NCBI RefSeq assembly: GCF_011800755.1
Contig: NZ_JAATJW010000004.1
Span: forward strand, 1-64,000
Origin: Listeria valentina
GTDB lineage: Bacteria; Bacillota; Bacilli; Lactobacillales; Listeriaceae
Length of the DNA: 64,000 nucleotides
Reading direction: 5' to 3'
Shown: positions 31,434 to 40,309 of the stretch, one piece after another
How positions within the stretch are numbered: the first letter of the stretch is position 1
How the letters are laid out: each line of letters starts with the position of its first letter
The notes under the pieces: generated by a model
What the model was told of the DNA's origin: nothing
Database searches by the model: none
Seen by the model: the letters and a program-made list of their open reading frames with translations, nothing else
Made by a program: the position numbers and the translations under genes

Positions 31434-32627
31434 TTAGCTAATTACACCAAGTTCTTTTCCAACTTTTTCATAGATCGCGAGTACTTGGTCGAGCATTTCT
31501 TTCGTATGCGCCGCAGTTGGCATGTTACGTACACGACCTGTTCCCTTAGGCACAGTAGGGAAGACGATTGATTTTGCATAAACGCCTTCTTCGAGCAAAC
31601 GACGTGAGAATTTTTGTGTTAAGTTTTCGTCTCCGATAATACAAGGTGTGATCGGAGTTTCCGAGTGACCGATATCGAATCCAAGCTCTTTTAAGCCAGC
31701 TTTCAAATAAGTTCCGTTTTCCCAAAGCTTGTCAATCGTTTCTGGTTCTTTTTCCATCAAGTCAAAGGCTGTGATACAAGCTGCAGCCGAACCAGGAGTA
31801 AGCGAAGTAGAAAATAGAAATGGACGAGCGCGAACTTTAAGCCAGTCGATGAGTTCCTTAGAGCCCGCAACATAACCGCCAACAACGCCAATCGCTTTTG
31901 AAAGAGTTCCAATTTGGAAATCGATTTTGTCTGATAAACCAAAGTGCTTGACTGTTCCAGCACCGCCACCCATAACGCCTGAACCGTGTGCATCATCAAT
32001 ATAAGTAATCAACCCGAATTCTTGTGCGATTTCAACGATTTCTGGAATTTTAGCCACATCGCCGTCCATAGAGAAGACACCATCGCTGATATACATAACT
32101 TTTTCGTATTCGCCACTTTCCGTTGCTTGTTTTGCCAGTTCACGCAAATGATCCATATCTTGATGGCGTGCGCGGATGACTTTAGCCCCAGAAAGACGGC
32201 AACCGTCAATGATCGAAGCGTGGTTCAGCTCGTCCGAAATGATGGCATCTTTTTTCGTCATGACAGCAGAAATGGCCCCCATATTACAGTTGAAGCCAGA
32301 CTGAAAAGCGATAGCTGCTTCAGTGTGTTTGAATTCCGCGATGCGCTTTTCAAGTTGATCGTGAATTGTCATTGTTCCGTTGATCGTACGTACAGCGCCC
32401 GCACCGACCCCAAATTCTTCCGTTGCTTCTATGCCACTTTTCTTAAGGCGAGAATCATTTGAAAAACCAAGATAGTTGTTTGATGATAAGTTGATAAGGT
32501 CCTTATTATTGATTTCAATTTCTGCACCGTTTGGACCTTGCAGCGAGTCAATTTCATTGTATAATCCTTGTTCGCGAAGCGCTTTCAAATTTGGTGCTAA
32601 AAAATCATGTAACGTTGAGCTTGTCAT
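31434..32627 (-). CDS. kbl: Glycine C-acetyltransferase (2-amino-3-ketobutyrate CoA ligase)
   Basis: 397 residues with TAGGAGG before the ATG. A PLP-dependent alpha-oxoamine synthase: [14 protein letters not shown] at the N terminus, [13 protein letters not shown], the [10 protein letters not shown] aspartate that holds the cofactor, and the PLP lysine in [11 protein letters not shown]. It cleaves 2-amino-3-ketobutyrate with CoA into glycine and acetyl-CoA. It forms a unit with tdh. The PRD regulator gene ends only 21 bp upstream, with no terminator between. Confidence 0.93.
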   Translation of the reverse strand: MTSSTLHDFLAPNLKALREQGLYNEIDSLQGPNGAEIEINNKDLINLSSNNYLGFSNDSRLKKSGIEATEEFGVGAGAVRTINGTMTIHDQLEKRIAEFKHTEAAIAFQSGFNCNMGAISAVMTKKDAIISDELNHASIIDGCRLSGAKVIRARHQDMDHLRELAKQATESGEYEKVMYISDGVFSMDGDVAKIPEIVEIAQEFGLITYIDDAHGSGVMGGGAGTVKHFGLSDKIDFQIGTLSKAIGVVGGYVAGSKELIDWLKVRARPFLFSTSLTPGSAAACITAFDLMEKEPETIDKLWENGTYLKAGLKELGFDIGHSETPITPCIIGDENLTQKFSRRLLEEGVYAKSIVFPTVPKGTGRVRNMPTAAHTKEMLDQVLAIYEKVGKELGVIS

Positions 32628-32648
32628 TTTTAAATTCCTCCTATTTAT

Positions 32649-34751
32649 TTAGAAATATGATTTATGAAAAAAGTTTGGTGTCTTTTTTTGTTCCAGAAAT
32701 TCACGTAGACTAACCGCAAAAAAGGCTTCCAAGCTTTTCTTGCCGCCAGACTCAGCTAGAGGCACGAGACTATCATCTTCTGTGAGCATATTTAGCAAAT
32801 AAGTCACAATTTCGAGTTCCGCCGCATTAAGCTCAAAAGGTAAAACAAAAATCATCACGAGCGAAACTCCAGATTTCACTTCGGCACTCACCTGAAAATC
32901 AATCGAATGGGCTAATTTAAAGGTGAAAAGAGCGGCTCGGTCCACATTTGCATTCACAACAAAAATCCCCGTGTTCATCCCCGCAGAAATCATTTTCCGC
33001 TTCGCTTCAAGCGAGTTTAGCTTTTTAAAAAGTGCAGTTCCATCGATCTTTTCGTTCAACTCCGCGATGCGCCCACTTAATTTCCGAAGATTGTCTTCCG
33101 CGTTCCGCGTCATGGAGCTTTCTTGCTCAAATACCATCGACTCAAGAAACGAGAGAACGAGCTCAGAATAATTATGTACACGCTTCAGTTCCGCAATAGT
33201 ACTTGGTAAACTTGTGTCAAATAAGTGATTTTGAACAGCTTGCTTGTTTTTTTTCGTGCTTACTTTTTGCTCAAGTTTCGCTTCAATTTTTGCAATTTCC
33301 TCATCAGAAATGAAAATGCTAATCCACTCGTAATCCATCGTAAAGTCGCTTAACTCCGTTGTAGAAAGAATGATGTCGTATTTCTCAAAATCCGTTTCTT
33401 TCGTGAGTTCAAGTGGCGTGACAAATTTCATTTTCTGGAATTTTGGAAGCAATTTCTTAAATTTGGCACGTATCCAAGTAGCGACGCCGTTACTTCTTGA
33501 AGTCACAACAAGCGCGCTATACGGACGCAAGTTTTCCGCCTGCAAAATCGCCGCTTCGAAGTGCAAAACGATAAAGCCGCTTTCTTCTTCTGGCAAGTCA
33601 GGAAACGGGTAGAGTTCTGACGCAATTTTGTGTACCGAAGCAAACAACTCGCCAAATTCGGAGCGGATCAAACTGAGTAGCGGGTTGTTTGGCGGCAGAT
33701 TCTTTTTCAGCCGCACAAGCGAGTATTGAATGTGTTCAGAAAGCCCTAAAAGAAGTGGCATCTCAGCAAGTGGAAGCCCTAGTTCACGCGTCACACGTGA
33801 AATCAACTTTTTAGCAATCCGAATGGCTTGAACCTTTTCGTTACGATAGAAAACCGCTTCTCCCGTATGAATTTCCGATTCGAGAATTTGCATCGTCAAT
33901 TCCGTTTTTTCTGTTTCAGGAATAGAAAATTCCGGAAGGGCATCTTGCAAAATTCGTTCGGCAATATCATACTCTGGATAATCTTGAATAAAAATGGGTG
34001 AATCGTCCTTTTCCGCTGCAAACTGACCGAGTTCAATTTGTTTCACAGCAATCAGTAGATAAAGCAGTAAATGCAGATAAGAATCTTCTTGGATTTCGTA
34101 GGGGAGCTTTTTCATCCAGCGCGTCAAAACATAATCTGTTTTTTTAAGCGAATCAAAGTTAATGAAAGCGCTTAAAAAAGTGAATTCCTCAGATGACGAA
34201 GCAGATGCCTTTAAATCGCTGAAATAGTGCTGCAACTTCGTTTTAGGAATCACTTGAAAAATCAATTCACGAATAAGCTCACGTTTTGTCGCAATGGACG
34301 CTTCAAGCACTACGCCGATTCCGCGCCGCCGTTTAATTTGCAATTTGCCGTGCCAATCTTCTTCCATACGAGAAAGATCGCTGCTGATAGTTGCTACCGT
34401 AACGCTGAGTTCATAAGCAAGCGAAACGAGTTTGACCGGTTCCGTCTTTTTCAGCAAAATCTGGAGCAACTGTTGCTTTCGTTCGAAAGGCGTAAATTCA
34501 TGTTTACCATTTTGAAGCAACGTCCGAAGAATCGCTTCACGGTTTTCATCGGCACCTGTTACAGATAAACGGCCACCTTTCTTGTCGAGTACAAGCTCAA
34601 ATTGAGCCAAAGTTTGGCGCACCTCTTCTAGATCGCGGCGAACCGTGCGTTCACTAACATTTAACCAGTGAGCAAGCTCAGAAACACTTAAATCCTGTTT
34701 TTTAGAAAGTATATTCTCGAGAATAATGCGTGCTCTTGCGGACAAATACAT
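32649..34751 (-). CDS. PRD-containing transcriptional activator (MtlR/ManR-like)
   Basis: 700 residues. The N-terminal DeoR-like helix-turn-helix (LSVSELAHWLNVSERTVRRD) is followed by a second helix-turn-helix, two PTS regulation domains (about residues 190-410, with conserved His in GFIVLHF and GLSEHI), an EIIB-like region (YSALVVTSRSNGVATWI) and a C-terminal EIIA-like region. The usual GxxxPH phospho-histidine motif of the EIIA part is not evident. Such regulators are controlled by PTS phosphorylation, yet no PTS genes adjoin. It reads into kbl, 21 bp away. Target genes unknown. Confidence 0.8.
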   Translation of the reverse strand: MYLSARARIILENILSKKQDLSVSELAHWLNVSERTVRRDLEEVRQTLAQFELVLDKKGGRLSVTGADENREAILRTLLQNGKHEFTPFERKQQLLQILLKKTEPVKLVSLAYELSVTVATISSDLSRMEEDWHGKLQIKRRRGIGVVLEASIATKRELIRELIFQVIPKTKLQHYFSDLKASASSSEEFTFLSAFINFDSLKKTDYVLTRWMKKLPYEIQEDSYLHLLLYLLIAVKQIELGQFAAEKDDSPIFIQDYPEYDIAERILQDALPEFSIPETEKTELTMQILESEIHTGEAVFYRNEKVQAIRIAKKLISRVTRELGLPLAEMPLLLGLSEHIQYSLVRLKKNLPPNNPLLSLIRSEFGELFASVHKIASELYPFPDLPEEESGFIVLHFEAAILQAENLRPYSALVVTSRSNGVATWIRAKFKKLLPKFQKMKFVTPLELTKETDFEKYDIILSTTELSDFTMDYEWISIFISDEEIAKIEAKLEQKVSTKKNKQAVQNHLFDTSLPSTIAELKRVHNYSELVLSFLESMVFEQESSMTRNAEDNLRKLSGRIAELNEKIDGTALFKKLNSLEAKRKMISAGMNTGIFVVNANVDRAALFTFKLAHSIDFQVSAEVKSGVSLVMIFVLPFELNAAELEIVTYLLNMLTEDDSLVPLAESGGKKSLEAFFAVSLREFLEQKKTPNFFHKSYF

Positions 34752-35074
34752 CAGGTTTCTTCCTTTCCAAAACGCCGGTCATTCTGCCATTTACAAGAAC
34801 TGCTGGTGTAGACTTGGCTGCTTTATTCTACATTTATATCTTATGACCGCGCTAATTAATAAGCAATATAAACAAATTGCCAATTTGTCCAAAAAAAAGC
34901 AATTGAAATGGACAAAATCATGTGAATGACAGAAAAAATGGGAAGGAATCATGGAGAGAGTCTAAGGGGGAGAATCCATTTGCCATTTACATTTTAGAGG
35001 GCTTGTGAAAAATGAATAATGACTGTTCTCTAAGTATAACGAAGAAAGCTCCAATCGTGAATCAATACCCATCC
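34752..35074. other. Intergenic region upstream of the PRD regulator
   Basis: No gene seen. It contains the 8-bp inverted repeat TTTGTCCA (34884-34891) / TGGACAAA (34909-34916) with a 17-bp gap, placed about 130-165 bp before the regulator start, which could be its operator. Confidence 0.4.
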
Positions 35075-35117
35075 AAAAAAAGAACTTGCGCGATCGTCCT
35101 GACGATCACGCAAGTTC
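35075..35117 (-). terminator. Terminator of the ClbS-like gene
   Basis: On the minus strand AACTTGCGTGATCGTC pairs with GACGATCGCGCAAGTT (one mismatch), followed by a run of T residues. It overlaps the last codons of the gene. Confidence 0.8.
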
Positions 35118-35612
35118 CCGCTTATACTTTTTAATTTTCTTAATTGCCCAGTCATAGTGACTTGAAGTGCTCGAAATCAAATACGATCCGAGTGAAGTGG
35201 TGTTTGTCCAAGGATAGTAACGCTTCGTAAATAGTTCCTCATCCGTATGTGCGCGGATTAATTCCATCATCCGAAGGTGGCTTTCCTTAAGCAAACGCTC
35301 AGCACTTTCGAGGTCCGTATCCTGATAAGCCTTCCAAATTTCAAGGTTAAGCGCAGGAAGCGTTTTAAACGTGTAGCCTTCTTTCGGGATGGCGGGCTTT
35401 TGGCCGCTCATGCCTACTTCATACCAAGTCCCCATCATATTGTGCCACTCGTGCAAGTGGATGAGGACATCGCGAATGTTGCGGTCGCGGTCTTCAAATG
35501 GAAAGGTTCCCCGTTTCGCTTCTGCGCCGAGCGTGTCGATCTCTTTAAAAAGACCATCAAACTGTTTCTTGCTAGCATCTAGTAGTTCGGTTTTTGTCTT
35601 CGGTCGTGCCAT
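35106..35612 (-). CDS. ClbS/DfsB-family four-helix protein
   Basis: 168 residues with TTAAGGAG before the ATG. MARPKTKTELLDASKKQFDG and DRNIRDVLIHLHEWHNMM are typical of the ClbS/DfsB (DUF1706) family, with a DinB-like four-helix bundle. ClbS itself hydrolyses the genotoxin colibactin, but most relatives have no known substrate. The promoter upstream has a 19-bp spacer with a perfect dyad, implying induction by a MerR-type regulator. Confidence 0.8.
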   Translation of the reverse strand: MARPKTKTELLDASKKQFDGLFKEIDTLGAEAKRGTFPFEDRDRNIRDVLIHLHEWHNMMGTWYEVGMSGQKPAIPKEGYTFKTLPALNLEIWKAYQDTDLESAERLLKESHLRMMELIRAHTDEELFTKRYYPWTNTTSLGSYLISSTSSHYDWAIKKIKKYKRELA

Positions 35613-35633
35613 CTATATCAGCTCCTTAAGACT

Positions 35634-35664
35634 AGTATAAAGGATGACACGGTGTCAGGGTCAA
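35634..35664 (-). promoter_or_regulatory. MerR-type promoter of the ClbS-like gene
   Basis: On the minus strand TTGACC (35659-35664) and TATACT (35634-35639) are 19 bp apart. The spacer contains the perfect dyad TGACAC-G-GTGTCA (35645-35657). The -35 overlaps the stop codon of the VOC gene. Confidence 0.7.
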
Positions 35665-36059
35665 TTTTTTGGCATATACATAATTTCAAACAAATGCCCA
35701 TTCGGATCGTAAAAACTCTTGCTCAGCATCCCGCCTTCGTTCATTTCCATGCCGCGTTCTGCTCCAGCTGCAATGGCTTTTTCATAAAGTTCGTCTACTT
35801 CTTCTTTGGAGGTCGCGCCTAAAGCCGTGATCACAGATGTTTCAGTGTCAAACGGGCCGATTGGTTTTTTCGTAAATTGTTTCATAAATTCAGTTGTCAG
35901 CAACATAATGAATAAATTATCGCCGAGCACCATGCAAGTTGCATTTTCATCGGTGTATTCCGGGTTGAATTCAAAACCAAGTTCTGTGAAAAAAGCAATG
36001 GATTCATCGAGATTGTTAACAGGCAAATTGACAAAGATATTTTCAAAACGTCGTGCCAT
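35661..36059 (-). CDS. VOC (glyoxalase/bleomycin-resistance) family protein
   Basis: 132 residues from ATG 36059 behind TTGGAGGAG; a longer in-frame start at 36092 lacks a ribosome binding site. RFENIFVNLPVNNLDESIAF and DPNGHLFEIMYMPKN are the VOC repeats, with the metal-ligand Glu in the last strand. Substrate unknown. The terminator at 36079-36115 is weak on the minus strand, so it may share transcripts with the small sigma-B-type gene upstream. Confidence 0.8.
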   Translation of the reverse strand: MARRFENIFVNLPVNNLDESIAFFTELGFEFNPEYTDENATCMVLGDNLFIMLLTTEFMKQFTKKPIGPFDTETSVITALGATSKEEVDELYEKAIAAGAERGMEMNEGGMLSKSFYDPNGHLFEIMYMPKN

Positions 36060-36078
36060 ACTATTCTCCTCCAATTTT

Positions 36079-36115
36079 AAAGCCCCGGTCAATCTGTTAC
36101 GAAATGATCCGGGGC
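36079..36115 (-). terminator. Hairpin between the 59-residue gene and the VOC gene
   Basis: GCCCCGG pairs with CCGGGGC across a 20-nt loop. The following T tract is short (CTTTAAAATT), so partial readthrough is likely. Confidence 0.55.
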
Positions 36116-36122
36116 AGTTTAT

Positions 36123-36302
36123 TTAATCTAATATTCGTCTGTGAAAATGAGGTTTTGCTTCTTGCTGTTGCTTTTGTTTTATTTGATTTTGCTCAGCATG
36201 CGGATCTTCCCGCTCATTTTGCTTAGCAATATCCTTAATGTCCGGCTGCTGCTTCTTTTCCTTCGGTAAATCCTTCAAGTTGGGTTTTAAGTCATCTTTC
36301 AT
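36123..36302 (-). CDS. 59-residue hydrophilic protein behind a sigma-B-type promoter
   Basis: ATG at 36302 (minus) with a perfect AAGGAGG 9 nt upstream. The frame encodes MKDDLKPNLKDLPKEKKQQP and 39 more residues, very rich in Lys, Gln and Asp, ending PHFHRRILD. No hydrophobic core, likely disordered. Family unknown. The promoter at 36341-36365 fits the general-stress sigma factor, so it may be a small stress or desiccation-type protein (inference). Confidence 0.75.
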   Translation of the reverse strand: MKDDLKPNLKDLPKEKKQQPDIKDIAKQNEREDPHAEQNQIKQKQQQEAKPHFHRRILD

Positions 36303-36340
36303 CGTTAAAATCCTCCTTAAAATTACGAACTAGTCTTGAT

Positions 36341-36365
36341 ATACCCGAAGGAAAAAGAACGAAAC
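36341..36365 (-). promoter_or_regulatory. Sigma-B-type promoter
   Basis: On the minus strand GTTT (36362-36365), 15 bp, GGGTAT (36341-36346), matching the sigma-B pattern GTTT-N13-15-GGGWAW. The ribosome binding site of the small gene follows about 30 bp later. Confidence 0.7.
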
Positions 36366-36418
36366 CCAAAAATAAAAAAGTAACGGACAAAAAGTGGCTA
36401 AAACCAGTGAAAACAAGC

Positions 36419-36447
36419 TTGCAAACGGTTTCTTGGTATACTATAAT
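36419..36447 (+). promoter_or_regulatory. Promoter of the antiterminator gene
   Basis: TTGCAA (36419-36424) and TATAAT (36442-36447), 17 bp apart, directly before the RAT leader. Confidence 0.75.
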
Positions 36448-36463
36448 AAAGAAGGATAATGAA

Positions 36464-36498
36464 AAGGATTGTTACTGTTCGGCAGGCAAAACCTGGGT
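36464..36498 (+). promoter_or_regulatory. Ribonucleic antiterminator (RAT) of BglG/LicT type
   Basis: AAGGATTGTTACTG...GCAGGCAAAACCT is the conserved RAT sequence bound by LicT/BglG dimers. Its 3' half overlaps the terminator arm at 36490, so the two structures exclude each other. Confidence 0.85.
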
Positions 36499-36551
36499 TA
36501 ATTTAAGAGCTGTTTTTGGTATGCAGTGATTAAATTGATTGAGGTTTTTTT
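36490..36551 (+). terminator. RAT-controlled terminator
   Basis: AACCT...TTAATTTAA pairs with TTAAATT...AGGTT, followed by seven T residues. It forms when the RAT is not bound. Confidence 0.8.
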
Positions 36552-36575
36552 CTTTTGAAAGGACGGGTAAACCGC

Positions 36576-37411
36576 ATGAAAATAAAAAAGGTACTGAATA
36601 ATAATGTAGTATGGGCAGAAAATGAACATGCAAAAGAGATTGTTGTGATGGCCGGGGGATTGCTTTTCAAAAGAAAGTCGGAGATGAGGTCGATGAGACA
36701 AAAATTGAAAAAACGTTTGTGATGCAGTCGGATGAAATGTCAGAACGGCTAACGGAACTCTTAAGTGAAATTTCGCCAGAAACGTTTCGAGTTGCGGATG
36801 ATATCATTCAATATGCGAAAGAAGCTTTGGGCGCAGAGCTGAGCGACAATATTTACATCACGCTCACGGATCACATCAATTTTGCGGTTTCGCGTCACAA
36901 ACAAGGGATGGATATGAAAAACGCATTATTGTTTGAAATTAAGCGATTTTATCACGCGGAATATCGTGTCGGCTTAAAGGCGCTCGGAATTGTTCAAGAC
37001 GAACTGGGCGTGCTTCTTGGCGAAGACGAAGCGGGATTTATTGCACTGCACATTGTGAATGCAAGGCAAGACGGTCAGCAGATGCGGACAACGGTGCAGA
37101 TGACAAAGATCGTGCAAGACATTTTAAATATCGTGACGTATCACTATGGTATGGTTCTTGATGAGACGTCTTTAAATTATACGCGTTTTGTGACGCATTT
37201 GCAGTACTTTGCGCAGCGCATGCTGACGGACGAGATCAAAGAATCGGGCGATGATTTTTTGTATGAACAAGTGCAAATCAAGTACCCGGAAGCGTTTCGC
37301 TGTATGCTTAAAGTAGATCAGTATTTGAAAAGCACTCACCAAGCTGAGCTCACGCGTGATGAGCAGGTTTATTTGACGATTCATATTTACCGAGTAACAG
37401 GAGATGCTTAG
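36576..37411 (+). pseudogene. Frameshifted LicT/BglG-family antiterminator
   Basis: ATG 36576 opens MKIKKVLNNNVVWAENEHAK, the RNA-binding CAT domain of LicT proteins. After EIVVMAGGLL the match moves to the next frame (KKVGDEVDETKIEKTF), and the rest of the protein (two PRDs, with conserved His in DHINFAVSRH, ALHIVNA and TIHIYR) runs to 37411. A single G seems to be missing near 36663, where relatives read GLAFQKK. The stop in the first frame (about 36720) leaves only an incomplete RNA-binding domain. No beta-glucoside PTS genes follow. Either a true pseudogene or a sequencing error. Confidence 0.8.
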
Positions 37412-37434
37412 TGAGGGAAGAGTGCAGTGCGAGA

Positions 37435-37463
37435 AAGTCTAGAAAAACATTCTAGGCTTTTTT
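37435..37463 (+). terminator. Terminator after the antiterminator gene
   Basis: AAGTCTAGAA pairs with TTCTAGGCTT, followed by T residues. Confidence 0.75.
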
Positions 37464-37633
37464 GTGGTTATCAAGGTATGGTGTTTCAAAATTAATGAGA
37501 CTCGAATAAAAAGCCTACTAGTTAGGTTTCTTATTATCTGTACTGAACAAGGGATAAGAAATCTATTTATTCCACTTTTTTGGTCAGTTTCGAAATTAGA
37601 TTAGCTTTTTAGCAATTAATTAGCCAATACTGA

Positions 37634-37670
37634 AAGCAAAAGAGAACCATGCACGCGCATGGTTCTCTCT
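37634..37670 (-). terminator. Terminator of the amidohydrolase operon
   Basis: AGAGAACCATGC pairs perfectly with GCATGGTTCTCT around a 4-nt loop. A T-rich tract follows on the minus strand. Confidence 0.8.
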
Positions 37671-37699
37671 AACTAAAACCTTAAAAACTGCTTCTTTGT

Positions 37700-38896
37700 T
37701 TAAGCAAACAAATCGGCAAGCGCCACATCTGCAACAGATTTCGCTGCAACGAGGAGGGCGTCTTCATCAATATCAAACTTCGGATGGTGATTGAAGTAAG
37801 GATTTTCGACGCCTTTAGGAGCGGCACCGACATAGAAGAATGAGCCCGGAATTTTTTCTAGATAGTAAGCAAAATCTTCGGAGCCGGACAGTTGTGGGAA
37901 CTCGCTAACGGAGGTTAGATAGTCACCAATGCCTTTTTGCTCAAGCGTTTTGGCAATTTCCATAGTAATTTTTTCGTTGTTGTAAAGTGGTGGATAGTCA
38001 CGAGTAAGTTCAAGCTCGCAAGTCACACCAAATTCTGTTTCAATGCCTTTTACGATTTCGCGAATGCGTTCGTCAAGTTTGTCTGCCACTTCGTTTGTCA
38101 TGTAGCGCATATCGCCTTCAAGCGTCACATGATCCTTAATGACGTTAAATTGTCCCGCACCATCAAACGAACCGATCGTCACAACCCCCATATCAAAAGG
38201 ATTTAGTGAGCGAGAAACGATCGTTTGGACGGCGTTCACAAAATGGGAACCCGCAACGATTGAATCATTTGCCATGTGCGGCGACGAGCCGTGACCACCT
38301 TTTCCTTGGACACGCAATTTGAAGTAGCTTCGGCCGGCCATTGCGTAGCCGGGATGGTAAGCCACTTCGCCTGCTTTCTTGAATGGGAAAAAATGAATGC
38401 CGTAAATGTGTTCCACATCATCTAGTAAACCGGATTCTACCATGCTTTTGGCTCCACCTGGAGGAAGCTCCTCGGCATGTTGATGAATAATTTTAATCGT
38501 ACCTTTTAGTTCATCTTTTAGTTCGATCAAGCAATCTGCAAGGACAAGCAAATACGCCGTATGCCCATCATGACCGCAAGCGTGCATCACGCCTTTTTCG
38601 GATGAAGCAAAGGGAAGACCTGTTTCTTCTTCGATTGGAAGCGCATCGAAATCAGCACGAAGGCCAATTGTTTTACCAGGTTTAGCACCTTCGATGGTTA
38701 CGATGATGCCGTGACCGTTTCCGACTTCTTGATCGATTTTAACGGGCTTTCCTTGATAGAAATCAAGCACGAACTGAGCCGTTTTGTCTTCTTGGAAGGA
38801 CAGCTCGGGATGATTGTGGAGATGGCGTCTGATTTTGACCATTTCATCTTGACGCTCATCAAGCATCTTCATTAATTTATCACGCATTCGAAACAA
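37700..38896 (-). CDS. M20-family amidohydrolase, copy 1
   Basis: 398 residues. The M20D metal-binding motifs are present: MHACGHDGHTAY (Cys/His ligands), the EELPPGG glutamate pair, GIHFFPF, and the late HHPKFDIDEDAL. The insertion domain contains GKGGHGSSPHMANDSI. Enzymes of this group cleave N-acyl amino acids or related amides in the cytosol. It is the last gene of a three-gene operon with an MFS carrier and a close paralogue (40309-41505). HQHAEE stands where the paralogue has HQPAEE. The substrate is unknown. Confidence 0.85.
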   Translation of the reverse strand: MFRMRDKLMKMLDERQDEMVKIRRHLHNHPELSFQEDKTAQFVLDFYQGKPVKIDQEVGNGHGIIVTIEGAKPGKTIGLRADFDALPIEEETGLPFASSEKGVMHACGHDGHTAYLLVLADCLIELKDELKGTIKIIHQHAEELPPGGAKSMVESGLLDDVEHIYGIHFFPFKKAGEVAYHPGYAMAGRSYFKLRVQGKGGHGSSPHMANDSIVAGSHFVNAVQTIVSRSLNPFDMGVVTIGSFDGAGQFNVIKDHVTLEGDMRYMTNEVADKLDERIREIVKGIETEFGVTCELELTRDYPPLYNNEKITMEIAKTLEQKGIGDYLTSVSEFPQLSGSEDFAYYLEKIPGSFFYVGAAPKGVENPYFNHHPKFDIDEDALLVAAKSVADVALADLFA

Positions 38897-38899
38897 CTC

Positions 38900-40309
38900 C
38901 TATTCGTTCGTTTGTACAGTTTGAACAGCTTTTTTTGTATGTGGTGTCATGAAGATGACGGCAATTAGGGAAAGAACACAGAAAGCAACATTGGTAAGTA
39001 AGCCGACCATAGCTGCTACTTCGATGTTTCCACTTGCTGCGATAACGCCATAAACGGTTGCTGAAATGGCAACACCGAAAGATCCGCCTAGCGAGCTCGC
39101 CATTTTGTAAATTCCTGATGCCACACCGACTTTATCTTCTGGTGAATTGGATACGGCTGTATCGGTCGAAGGAGTTGCATAGATGCCAAGTCCTAGGCCG
39201 AAGAAAGCATATCCTACGAAGACAAAGATCAAGTAAATCAAATTAGGCAAGAAGGTCATGGCCATGAGCGCAATCCCGATTGCCGTTATTAGGGAGCCGA
39301 AAATCATTGGTTTTCTTGCCCCGATTTTTTGTAGTAATTTTTCACCAACACGAATCATTGCAAGCACGCAAACGACATAGCCGAGTGTGAGTAAGCCTGA
39401 TTGGAAAGCAGTGAAGCCACGCCCTACTTGGACGTAAGTGTTTGCTACTACGAGTGTTCCAGCTGCCGCATTTAGCAAGAAATTAGAAAGTGTTGCGCCG
39501 CTGTAAGCCATATTTTTGAAGAGGCTGAATTCGATAAAGCCGCTTGTTTGGCGTAATTCAATGCGGAAGAAGAAAAAGGCACTGATAAGGAAAACAAGAA
39601 TCATGATGATCGTTGTTGGGCTTGTCCAACCAAATGTTGAGCCACGTGTGATGACAAGGTTTAAACAAACCATTGCGATAACGAAAGTAACAAGACCCCA
39701 TGTATCGAAGCGACCTTTACTTTCTGTTTGAGCCACTTTGCTTTCTGGTGTGCCTTTAATGAGAAGCATACCAAGAAGTGCGATGATAATCGAAATGATG
39801 AAAATCCAGCGCCAGCCCATGTAAGTTGCGATCGCACCACCGACGAAAGAACAGAATCCGGATCCGCCCCAAGAGCCGATCGACCAATAACTTAAGGCAC
39901 GTTGGCGGTCCTTTCCGTCAAAGTACGTTTTCATGAGAGAAAGAGTTGCTGGCATGATACAAGCTGCAGAAAGTCCTTGAATAACACGACCGATAATGAG
40001 AAGAAGTGGGCCGTGCGCTAAAACGATTAAAAGTGAGCCAAGAATACTTAAAATAAGCCCGATGTAAGTAAGTTTCATTCGACCAAATTTATCTGCTAGT
40101 CCTCCAGCAACAACGATGAAAATACCGGAGAAAAGGGCAGTAAGACTAATTGCGATGTTGAGTAAATCAGAAGAAATTCCAATATCGCTTTGAATTGCGG
40201 GGACGATATTTACCATGGACTGAGCGAAGAGCCAGAAGGTAAGTACTCCAAATACGATCCCGATAATCAGTCGGTTCGTTCCTTTATAAGTGGTTTGTTC
40301 TTGTTGCAT
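38900..40309 (-). CDS. MFS transporter (14-helix, DHA2-like)
   Basis: 469 residues with about 14 hydrophobic helices. ADKFGRMKLTYIG is the MFS motif A between helices 2 and 3, and GRVIQGLSAACIMPATLSLM is a DHA2-type motif. It starts one base into the stop codon of the upstream amidohydrolase gene and ends 3 bp before the next, so the three genes are tightly coupled. It probably imports or exports the compound acted on by the flanking enzymes rather than a drug (inference). Confidence 0.85.
   Translation of the reverse strand: MQQEQTTYKGTNRLIIGIVFGVLTFWLFAQSMVNIVPAIQSDIGISSDLLNIAISLTALFSGIFIVVAGGLADKFGRMKLTYIGLILSILGSLLIVLAHGPLLLIIGRVIQGLSAACIMPATLSLMKTYFDGKDRQRALSYWSIGSWGGSGFCSFVGGAIATYMGWRWIFIISIIIALLGMLLIKGTPESKVAQTESKGRFDTWGLVTFVIAMVCLNLVITRGSTFGWTSPTTIIMILVFLISAFFFFRIELRQTSGFIEFSLFKNMAYSGATLSNFLLNAAAGTLVVANTYVQVGRGFTAFQSGLLTLGYVVCVLAMIRVGEKLLQKIGARKPMIFGSLITAIGIALMAMTFLPNLIYLIFVFVGYAFFGLGLGIYATPSTDTAVSNSPEDKVGVASGIYKMASSLGGSFGVAISATVYGVIAASGNIEVAAMVGLLTNVAFCVLSLIAVIFMTPHTKKAVQTVQTNE

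Noticed and set aside
34155-34180. A cre-like TGAAAGCGCTT sequence inside the PRD regulator gene
   Set aside because: It is deep in coding sequence and lacks the full consensus; probably chance.
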